A DNA stretch of 10,585 nt, taken from contig CAMNHH010000076.1 of assembly GCA_946539175.1 (NCBI GenBank), positions 1-10,585 of the forward strand. The letters are read 5' to 3'. This document shows positions 1 to 4,700 of the stretch, one piece after another. Both the position numbers and the translations under genes were made by a program. The stretch comes from an uncultured Clostridia bacterium. Its GTDB lineage: Bacteria > Bacillota > Clostridia > Oscillospirales > Oscillospiraceae. Position 1 is the stretch's first letter. Each line of letters begins with the position of its first letter. Below the pieces are notes generated by a model, which saw only the letters and a program-made list of their open reading frames with translations, was not told the origin of the DNA and did no database searches.

Positions 1-274
1 GGGAGCCGTGGCACTGGAGCTCCACCGTGTCCTCCCCGGTGTAGCTGTGGGGGGCCCGGCAGTAGACGGCCAGGGCCTGATCCAGTTCCCGGCCCTTCCG
101 GTCGTAGAGGGTCCCCAGGCAGAGCTGCCGGTCCGGGGCCTGGGCCAGCGGCTGGCCGTTTTTGCGTTCAAAGACCTTCCCGGCCAGCTCTGCGCAGCCC
201 TCCCCGGAGAGCCGCAGCACCCCGATGGCGCAGGGCTGCCGGCCTGTGGCGATGGCGGCGATCACGTCGGACAT
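1..274 (-). CDS. mnmE: tRNA uridine-5-carboxymethylaminomethyl modification GTPase MnmE, N-terminal part
   Basis: MnmE works with MnmG to install the (carboxymethyl)aminomethyl group on the wobble uridine U34 of certain tRNAs in the cytoplasm. Only the first 91 codons are present; the gene continues beyond the left edge, so the helical and G domains are not visible. I translated the reverse strand from the ATG at 274-272. The protein begins MSDVIAAIATGRQPCAIGVL and has the family's RxSG motif (R21-G24). Near residues 74-90 is the signature APHSYTGEDTVELQCHG, which corresponds to the 'SxTGEDxxExxxHG' block of the N-terminal tetrahydrofolate-binding domain. A GGGGAGGG ribosome binding site (281-288) lies 6 bases upstream of the start, and a near-consensus promoter sits at 303-331. 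In many bacteria mnmE follows jag/yidC; here it starts its own transcript. Identity is very likely; completeness cannot be judged. Confidence 0.93.
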   Translation of the reverse strand, partial: MSDVIAAIATGRQPCAIGVLRLSGEGCAELAGKVFERKNGQPLAQAPDRQLCLGTLYDRKGRELDQALAVYCRAPHSYTGEDTVELQCHGS

Positions 275-302
275 GAGAATCCCTCCCCGTTCTTTTTCGC
301 CT

Positions 303-331
303 ATTATATCCGCTTCCGCCCCATAAAACAA
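303..331 (-). promoter_or_regulatory. Sigma-A-type promoter of mnmE
   Basis: Reading the minus strand, TTGTTT (331-326) and TATAAT (308-303) are separated by exactly 17 bases. The predicted transcript would start near 296 and reach the mnmE start codon after about 20 bases, just long enough to include the ribosome binding site. It lies back to back with the promoter at 342-370. Confidence 0.75.
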
Positions 332-341
332 GCCTTTTCGG

Positions 342-370
342 TTGCTTTTTTTCCGTGGGTCTGGTAAAAT
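342..370 (+). promoter_or_regulatory. Sigma-A-type promoter of the membrane protein-dehydrogenase operon
   Basis: TTGCTT (342-347) and TAAAAT (365-370) are spaced by 17 bases. Transcription would begin near 377, giving a leader of about 23 bases before the ATG at 400. Only 10 bases separate its -35 box from that of the divergent mnmE promoter, so polymerases at the two sites may compete. Confidence 0.7.
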
Positions 371-399
371 AGAGAAAACGAGAGAAAGCAGGTGTTTCC

Positions 400-780
400 A
401 TGCCGCAATTCAGTTCCTCCAATATTCTGGTCTTCGTGCTGGCGGGTATGCTGGTCTGGGTCAGCGTGAATCTGCTGCTGGCGGTGGTCCGGCTGAATCG
501 GACCTACGACCTGGTCCCCAATCGCTTCATCTATCCCGCCAACTGCAGGCCGGAGCTCTGCCAGGATCCGGCGGGCTTCATCCGCTTCATGACCCCCAGG
601 CTGACGGTTTTCGGGGTGGTGGGCCTGCTGCTCTCGGCGCTGATGCTGGTCTGCGAGCTGACGGAGCTGCTGGCGGCCCTGCCGGACTGGTTCACCCACG
701 GGGTCTCCCTGTTCCTGTTCCTCCCCCTGTTCGTCTGGTACGTCATTTTCATCAACAAGGCCGCGAAGCGTTTCTGGTAA
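400..780 (+). CDS. Uncharacterised three-helix membrane protein
   Basis: I do not recognise this 126-residue protein. Three hydrophobic segments are visible, at about residues 9-30, 68-86 and 100-118. Between helices 1 and 2 is a polar loop of about 37 residues holding two cysteines (C49, C54) and the stretch NRFIYPANCRPELCQDPAGF; the C-terminus is basic (NKAAKRFW). There is no cleavable signal peptide or known catalytic motif. The start is supported by an AGCAGGTG ribosome binding site about 7 bases upstream and by the promoter at 342-370. The stop codon is part of the ribosome binding site of the next gene, so the two are translationally linked. The context (a hydroxyacid dehydrogenase) does not define a role; a small membrane scaffold or transport accessory is only a guess. 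That the gene is real is likely from its promoter, spacing and membrane-protein composition. Confidence 0.75.
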   Translation: MPQFSSSNILVFVLAGMLVWVSVNLLLAVVRLNRTYDLVPNRFIYPANCRPELCQDPAGFIRFMTPRLTVFGVVGLLLSALMLVCELTELLAALPDWFTHGVSLFLFLPLFVWYVIFINKAAKRFW

Positions 781-789
781 GGAGGCACT

Positions 790-1758
790 ATGAAAAACTG
801 GAAGATCGTGGTGCTGGACGGCGCCCGTACCAATCCCGGCGATTTGAGCTGGGAGCCCCTGGAGGCCCTGGGGGAGCTGACGGTTTATCCCAACACCGCC
901 CCGGAGGAGCTGATCGCCCACATGGGGGACAACGAGATCGTGGTTCTGGACAAGCCTGTGATCACCCGGCAGATTCTGGAGGCCTGTCCAGCGCTGAAGC
1001 TCATCACCCTTTTCGCCACCGGCTTCAACAACATCGACGTCCGGGCTGCCCGGGAGCGGGGGGTCACGGTCTGCAACGCTCCGGGCTATTCCTCTTACGC
1101 CGTGTCCCAGCTGGCGCTGGCCCTGCTGCTGGAGATCACCACCCAGGTGGGGCGGCACGACGCCGCCCTGAAGGCCGGCCTGTGGCAGGACAATTCCTAC
1201 TTCTGCCGGGTCGCCCCCGGCCTCACGGAGATCGCGGGCAAGACCGTGGGCATCATCGGCTACGGCGGCATCGGCCGGGCCTTTGGCCGGATCATGAAGG
1301 CCATGGGGGCGGAGCTGCTGGTGTATTCCCGGCACCGGCATCCCGAGCTGGAAGACGATCATACACATTATGTAGGCTTGGACGAGCTCTTTGCCCGCTC
1401 GGAGATCATCTCCCTCCACTGTCCCCTGAACGAGGACAGCCGTGAACTCATCAACCGGGAGAGCCTGGCGAAGATGCGGGACGGTACCATTCTGATCAAC
1501 ACCGCCCGGGGCGGTCTGATCGTGGAGGAGGACGTGGCAGAGGCTCTCCGCAGCGGAAGACTCCGGGCCCTGGGACAGGACGCCTTTGCCGTGGAACCAA
1601 TCCGGCTGGACAGCCCCCTGCTGACGGCTCCCAATACCTTCCTGACACCCCACGTGGGCTGGGCTCCCCGCGAGACCCGGGCGCGCCTGCTGGGGATCGT
1701 GGCGGAGAATATCCGCCTGTTCCAGGCGGGGAAGCCGCAGAACGTGGTCAATCCGTAG
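790..1758 (+). CDS. D-2-hydroxyacid dehydrogenase (hydroxypyruvate/glycerate dehydrogenase type)
   Basis: A 322-residue cytoplasmic oxidoreductase of the D-isomer-specific 2-hydroxyacid dehydrogenase family, which interconverts 2-keto acids and D-2-hydroxy acids using NAD(P)H. The N-terminal part of the catalytic domain carries ATGFNNIDV (76-84) and NAPGYSSYAVSQLALALLLE (96-115). The nucleotide-binding loop is GYGGIG (157-162). The catalytic triad is visible as R240 (NTARGG), E269 (AVEPI) and H288 (TPHVGW). After strand beta-2 the sequence reads VYSRHRH (178-184), without the Asp typical of NAD-specific enzymes, so NADP(H) use is possible. There is no ACT domain, so it is not a long-form SerA. 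The FATGFNNID pattern resembles glycerate dehydrogenase/hydroxypyruvate reductase relatives, but substrate cannot be fixed from sequence. The ATG follows the upstream stop by 9 bases, with AAGGAGG at 779-785. A terminator lies about 160 bases downstream. Confidence 0.92.
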   Translation: MKNWKIVVLDGARTNPGDLSWEPLEALGELTVYPNTAPEELIAHMGDNEIVVLDKPVITRQILEACPALKLITLFATGFNNIDVRAARERGVTVCNAPGYSSYAVSQLALALLLEITTQVGRHDAALKAGLWQDNSYFCRVAPGLTEIAGKTVGIIGYGGIGRAFGRIMKAMGAELLVYSRHRHPELEDDHTHYVGLDELFARSEIISLHCPLNEDSRELINRESLAKMRDGTILINTARGGLIVEEDVAEALRSGRLRALGQDAFAVEPIRLDSPLLTAPNTFLTPHVGWAPRETRARLLGIVAENIRLFQAGKPQNVVNP

Positions 1759-1915
1759 TTCCGCGGCGATCCTGCCAAGCATGACTGCAGAGGCGCTGCC
1801 GATTGGAAACAAAATGGTTTTCAGAATATCCTGAATTGTGAAACGTCGCGGCAGGTGGACTGCACGACCGTTCTTCCGCTGTTTATGGAGACGGGATCAG
1901 AAGGATAGGAAAGAC

Positions 1916-1943
1916 AAAAAAGCACGGGAACCCGTGCTTTTTT
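1916..1943. terminator. Bidirectional intrinsic terminator between converging operons
   Basis: GCACGG (1922-1927) pairs with CCGTGC (1932-1937) around a GAAC loop. The stem is flanked by A6 on the left (1916-1921) and T6 on the right (1938-1943), so the RNA of either strand ends in a stem followed by a U-run. It lies between the dehydrogenase stop (1758, plus strand) and the ispE stop (2008, minus strand) and can end both transcripts. The 157 bases from 1759 to 1915 hold no convincing gene, RNA or repeat and look like a 3' untranslated tail. Confidence 0.88.
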
Positions 1944-2007
1944 GTTATGAAGCTTCTTTTTTCTTCCAAATCCCGGGATATGAGCGCGGGACAGCTTGGT
2001 CAGGATC

Positions 2008-2940
2008 TCATGGTTCCGATGCCGTGGCGATATGCACCTCCGGGCAGTGCTCCCGAAGCTCCAGGGCGGCGGCCGCCGCCTTGAACTTGCTGCAAAACAG
2101 ACCGAAGACCACGGAGCCGGTCCCGGTGAGCCGGGCACCGATGGCCCCATGGGTCAGCATGATCTGCCGCAGCTCCTCCACGATGGGGAAGCGGGCCGCG
2201 ACCAGGGGCTCAAAGTCGTTGTGCAGGGCGGCGCCGATGGCGTTGCGGTCTGCCCGGGTGATGGCCCCGATCATGGCAGCCGCGTGGGAGTGGGGCAGGG
2301 ACGGGCGCTGCCCGCTCCTGCGGTCTGCAGCCTCCGGCGCGATATCCTCTGAAACGGCGGACTGCAAAGCGCCGTCCCCGTCGATCTGCCGGAACAGGGC
2401 GGGAGTGGAGACGGAGAACTCCGGCTTGGCCAGCACGAAATACAGCTCCCCGGGCAGACCGGGCAGCCGGGTCAGTTCCTCGCCCCGGCCCTTGGCCAGG
2501 GCCGTGCCGCCAAAGAGACAGTAGGGCACGTCGCTGCCCACCTTCAGACCGATGGCTCGCAGCGCTTCCTCGGAAAAGCAGCCGTAATGCCGGTTCAGGG
2601 CCCGCAGCACCGCGGCGGCGTCGCTGCTGCCGCCGGCCATGCCGGCCTGGGCGGGGATGTTCTTCTCCACCCGGATCCGCAGGCCGCCGGGGTCCAGCCC
2701 GGCGGCGTCAAAGTAGGCCCGGGCCGCCTTCCAGCAGAGGTTTTCCGGTCCGTCGGGGACGCCCGGTCGGTTGCATTGGACCGACCAGGCCTCTCCGGTA
2801 CCCAGCTCCAGGCGCAGCTGATCCGACAGGGAGACGGAGATCATCACCATCTCCAGCTCGTGGTAGCCGTCCGGGCGCCTGCCCAGCACGTCCAGGGTCA
2901 GATTCAGCTTGCCGTAAGCGGTCTCCCGCAGGCTGATCAC
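2008..2940 (-). CDS. ispE: 4-diphosphocytidyl-2-C-methyl-D-erythritol kinase IspE
   Basis: This GHMP-family kinase phosphorylates CDP-methylerythritol with ATP in the non-mevalonate (MEP) route to isoprenoid precursors. At 310 residues it is slightly longer than most homologues. Visible motifs are AYGKLNLTLDVLGRRPDGYH (8-27, with active-site K11), the ATP-binding glycine loop NIPAQAGMAGGSSDAAA (94-110), the catalytic-Asp block GSDVPYCLFGG (135-145, D137) and the late glycine motif LTGTGSVVFG (271-280). Residues of about 188-216 form a low-complexity stretch (DGDGALQSAVSEDIAPEAAD and onward) that looks like a loop insertion. The start is a GTG at 2940-2938 that overlaps the TGA of the upstream DUF1015 gene as GTGA. 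AAGGAAG (2946-2952) lies 5 bases upstream, so initiation is probably coupled. The gene ends toward the shared terminator at 1916-1943. Confidence 0.95.
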   Translation of the reverse strand: MISLRETAYGKLNLTLDVLGRRPDGYHELEMVMISVSLSDQLRLELGTGEAWSVQCNRPGVPDGPENLCWKAARAYFDAAGLDPGGLRIRVEKNIPAQAGMAGGSSDAAAVLRALNRHYGCFSEEALRAIGLKVGSDVPYCLFGGTALAKGRGEELTRLPGLPGELYFVLAKPEFSVSTPALFRQIDGDGALQSAVSEDIAPEAADRRSGQRPSLPHSHAAAMIGAITRADRNAIGAALHNDFEPLVAARFPIVEELRQIMLTHGAIGARLTGTGSVVFGLFCSKFKAAAAALELREHCPEVHIATASEP

Positions 2941-4178
2941 TTGATCTTCCTTGCTTCCAGATAGTACCGCTTCTCCCGGGCGTGTCCCATGGAGAAGGTC
3001 TTTCTGGGCAGAATGCCGTCGGCAATGACGCCGCGGAAGAGCTGGCTCTTTTCCATGGCGGGCAGCAGGAAGCCGATGGCCTTGTCCTGTCTGGCCAGGT
3101 CGATCAGCACGTCGTCGTCATGGATGTAGTCGATCTCACCCGGGTGCTCCTTCAGATACTTGTCCAGGAAGCTCTGCAGGGCGCCCACGGCCAGCTGGCT
3201 CCTGGCCTTGTCCAGATAGACCACGCCGGACTTCTCCCCGATGTACCACTTGACCGGGAAGCCGCCCTCGGCGCACCAGGTTTCCTTCAGCTCCTTCAGC
3301 AGGGCCTCGGGCTCGGTCTTGAAAATGACCCGGTGGATGGGCTCAAAGACCTGGGCCGGATCGTGGATGTTCTCCAGCTCCACCAGGGCGAAGCGGGCAG
3401 GATGATTGCTCAGATCCACGCCGGGGTTCCTGGCCTTCAGCTCCTCGTAGCAGCTCTTGGCGGTGGCCAGGCTGTGGTTGCCGTCGCCCACGGCGAAGAC
3501 CATGGGCACGCCGGGCAGACCCTCGTACTTCTTACCCACGTTGGCGGTGTACGCGGTGAGCCGGTCCTCAAAGGCCTTGACCTCGGCTCCCTCCACCAGC
3601 CAGCCGGCGATATGGCCGCCGCCCTCCATCAGATCGAAGTCGTAGAGCTTCTTCAACTGGGCCTTCTTTGCGGCGATGGGCTCGATCAGGACCTTGTCGT
3701 GGTCGTCGGCCAGCATCAGGATGTGGGGCAGCTCCAGGGGAGCGTCCCGGCGAACCCGCTGACGGGGCGGAATGCGCTCCACAACGGTCTTCTCGGTGGC
3801 CCGGATGGCGGAGGTGGAGCCGGTGGAGTAGTCGTAGGCGTCCAGATCCACCATGCCCATCAGACCCAGACGGACAGAGCCGTTCTCCAGGGTCCGCTCC
3901 ACCAGCACCAGGCTGTGGGGATAGCAGACGAAAACGTCATTCCGCAGATATTCGCCCATGGTCTTGTTGATCAGGGCGGTATGCTCGGCCTCCCTGGGCG
4001 TGCCCAGCTCCGCCTCGGGAAGGATCAGATTGATGGTGGAGGCGCTGCCGGCGGCGTTGGCTCGGACCCGGTCCCAGTATTTCTGGTCGGAGGTGAACTG
4101 GTCGCAGGCGATGACGGCCCACTTCTCCATGGGAACGTCCCGGGGCAGAAGGATGTCAGCGGGTAAGAAAGCATTCAT
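2937..4178 (-). CDS. DUF1015 family protein
   Basis: A 413-residue soluble protein matching the DUF1015 family in length and landmarks; no biochemical role is established as far as I know. Landmarks in order are LLPRDVPMEKWAVIACDQFT (10-29), the STGSTSAIRATEKT region (119-131), GDGNHSLATAK (231-241), ARFALVELENIHDPAQVFEP (261-280) with IHRVIF after it, and a C-terminal LPRKTFSMGHAREKRYY (390-406). The GDGNHSLA block resembles the DGHHR-type motif of other family members and of ParB/Srx-fold serine kinases; that resemblance is from memory and is inference. I recall DUF1015 genes sitting beside serine-biosynthesis genes in clostridia, hinting at amino-acid metabolism. An open frame extends upstream to about 4484, but the ATG at 4178-4176 with AAAGGAGGAG upstream and a promoter at 4212-4240 fixes the start. 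First gene of an operon with ispE. Confidence 0.85.
   Translation of the reverse strand: MNAFLPADILLPRDVPMEKWAVIACDQFTSDQKYWDRVRANAAGSASTINLILPEAELGTPREAEHTALINKTMGEYLRNDVFVCYPHSLVLVERTLENGSVRLGLMGMVDLDAYDYSTGSTSAIRATEKTVVERIPPRQRVRRDAPLELPHILMLADDHDKVLIEPIAAKKAQLKKLYDFDLMEGGGHIAGWLVEGAEVKAFEDRLTAYTANVGKKYEGLPGVPMVFAVGDGNHSLATAKSCYEELKARNPGVDLSNHPARFALVELENIHDPAQVFEPIHRVIFKTEPEALLKELKETWCAEGGFPVKWYIGEKSGVVYLDKARSQLAVGALQSFLDKYLKEHPGEIDYIHDDDVLIDLARQDKAIGFLLPAMEKSQLFRGVIADGILPRKTFSMGHAREKRYYLEARKIK
2946..2952 (-). promoter_or_regulatory. Ribosome binding site that supports the GTG start of ispE
   Basis: On the minus strand AAGGAAG lies within the last codons of the DUF1015 gene, 5 bases before the GTG. 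It supports the overlapping GTG as the real start; no in-frame ATG exists before the conserved AYGKLN motif. Confidence 0.7.
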
Positions 4179-4187
4179 AAGGAATCT

Positions 4188-4194
4188 CCTCCTT
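4188..4194 (-). promoter_or_regulatory. Ribosome binding site that fixes the DUF1015 start
   Basis: On the minus strand AAGGAGG is 9 bases upstream of the ATG at 4178-4176. It decides against the in-frame upstream extension, which would run through the promoter region. Confidence 0.85.
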
Positions 4195-4211
4195 TGGTAA
4201 TAGGTAAGTGA

Positions 4212-4240
4212 ATTATACCAAAAATGTTTGCTGTTTTCAA
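4212..4240 (-). promoter_or_regulatory. Consensus sigma-A promoter of the DUF1015-ispE operon
   Basis: The minus strand reads TTGAAA (4240-4235), 17 bases, then TATAAT (4217-4212), preceded by TGG, which gives the extended -10 TGGTATAAT. The predicted start is near 4205, a leader of about 27 bases before the ATG. It is among the closest matches to consensus in the window, suggesting strong basal expression. Confidence 0.85.
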
Positions 4241-4256
4241 TATGAATTTGTAAATA
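4228..4256 (+). promoter_or_regulatory. Weak candidate promoter for the DUF378 gene
   Basis: TTGCTG (4228-4233) and TAAATA (4251-4256) are 17 bases apart; AATAAT at 4253-4258 with a 19-base spacer is an alternative. The -10 match is poor and the sites overlap the opposing DUF1015 promoter. A transcript from here would carry an approximately 95-base leader with no structure I could identify. Confidence 0.3.
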
Positions 4257-4359
4257 ATAGAAAAAATCCGGGCAAATCGCCAAAATCGGAGCCTGGCGTA
4301 TGGTTCCGGAGCAAAGCGGGCATACTGACAGCATCCAAACTTGAAAAGGAGGCATTGTC

Positions 4360-4563
4360 ATGGATACTGCCGCGCTGCTGCTCACCATTGTCGGCGCCTT
4401 GAACTGGGGCCTGGTGGCCTTGTTCCAGTTTGACCTGGTGGCCTGGATCGGAGGCGGCCAGGGGGCGCTGCTGAGCCGGATCATCTACGGTCTGGTGGCT
4501 ATTGCGGGCGTCTGGTGCATCACCCTGCTGTTCCGGGACCGGCGGGAGGCGTTGACGGACTAA
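4360..4563 (+). CDS. DUF378 family small membrane protein
   Basis: A 67-residue protein with two hydrophobic helices, about residues 4-28 and 38-58. It bears the DUF378 signature: GALNWGLVALFQFDLVAWIG (12-31), a glycine-rich turn (GGGQGA), then SRIIYGLVAIAGVW. The C-terminus is charged (FRDRREALTD). The family (YuzA-like) is widespread in Firmicutes and has no known function; it most likely sits in the cytoplasmic membrane. The start is supported by AAGGAGG (4346-4352), 7 bases upstream of the ATG. It appears to be a single-gene unit: the DUF1015 operon diverges on its left and an inverted repeat with a T-rich tail follows 23 bases after its stop. Confidence 0.85.
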   Translation: MDTAALLLTIVGALNWGLVALFQFDLVAWIGGGQGALLSRIIYGLVAIAGVWCITLLFRDRREALTD

Positions 4564-4586
4564 GCCCGTCCAGCCGGGAGGCGACG

Positions 4587-4632
4587 ATATGCTATATAAA
4601 AATCAAATTTTTTTGATTTTTATATAGCATAT
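4587..4632. repeat. Perfect 21-bp AT-rich inverted repeat with a TTTT loop
   Basis: The left arm, 4587-4607, begins ATATGCTATATA. The right arm, 4612-4632, is its exact reverse complement, ending TATATAGCATAT. The arms are separated only by TTTT (4608-4611). The plus strand continues TTTGTTTTT, so on that strand it could act as an intrinsic terminator for the DUF378 gene, though the stem is unusually long and AT-rich for one and only 3 of its 21 pairs are G-C. A palindromic operator or a mini transposable element is also possible; I see no flanking target duplication and no second copy in the window. Confidence 0.9.
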
Positions 4633-4644
4633 TTTGTTTTTATC

Positions 4645-4653
4645 TGTTATAGT
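4645..4653 (+). promoter_or_regulatory. Candidate extended -10 promoter for gdpP
   Basis: TGTTATAGT contains the TGn extension followed by TATAGT. No -35 box is found at the normal distance; that position falls in the right arm of the inverted repeat. Transcription would start near 4660, about 40 bases before the gdpP start. The neighbouring TATAAG at 4653-4658 is an alternative -10. Confidence 0.45.
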
Positions 4654-4690
4654 ATAAGGTACGAGATTATATGTGCGGATCATATCCGCA

Positions 4691-4695
4691 AGGAG
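4691..4695 (+). promoter_or_regulatory. Ribosome binding site that fixes the gdpP start
   Basis: AGGAG (within AAGGAG from 4690) lies 5 bases before the ATG at 4701. It favours that ATG over the in-frame ATG at 4671, which would add ten residues, has no ribosome binding site and lies almost at the predicted transcription start. Confidence 0.8.
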
Positions 4696-4700
4696 CTGCC

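Noticed and set aside
304..1812. Minus-strand open frame of 502 codons opposite the membrane protein and dehydrogenase
   Set aside because: It is the codon-phase complement of two well-supported genes, with no recognisable domain and no initiation signal.
1781..1834. A 17-codon open frame after the dehydrogenase
   Set aside because: It has no ribosome binding site, no hydrophobic or charged pattern and no context; it is expected by chance.
1838..2524. Plus-strand open frame of 228 codons
   Set aside because: It crosses the terminator at 1916-1943 and lies antisense to ispE; its sequence is Arg/Ser/Ala-rich without recognisable motifs.
4208..4402. Small plus-strand open frame before the DUF378 gene
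   Set aside because: It starts with GTG inside the opposing promoter without a ribosome binding site and overlaps the clearly real DUF378 start in another frame.
4179..4484. In-frame upstream extension of the DUF1015 protein by about 100 residues
   Set aside because: It runs through a consensus promoter and a strong ribosome binding site for the ATG at 4178, overlaps the DUF378 gene antisense, and lacks family similarity.
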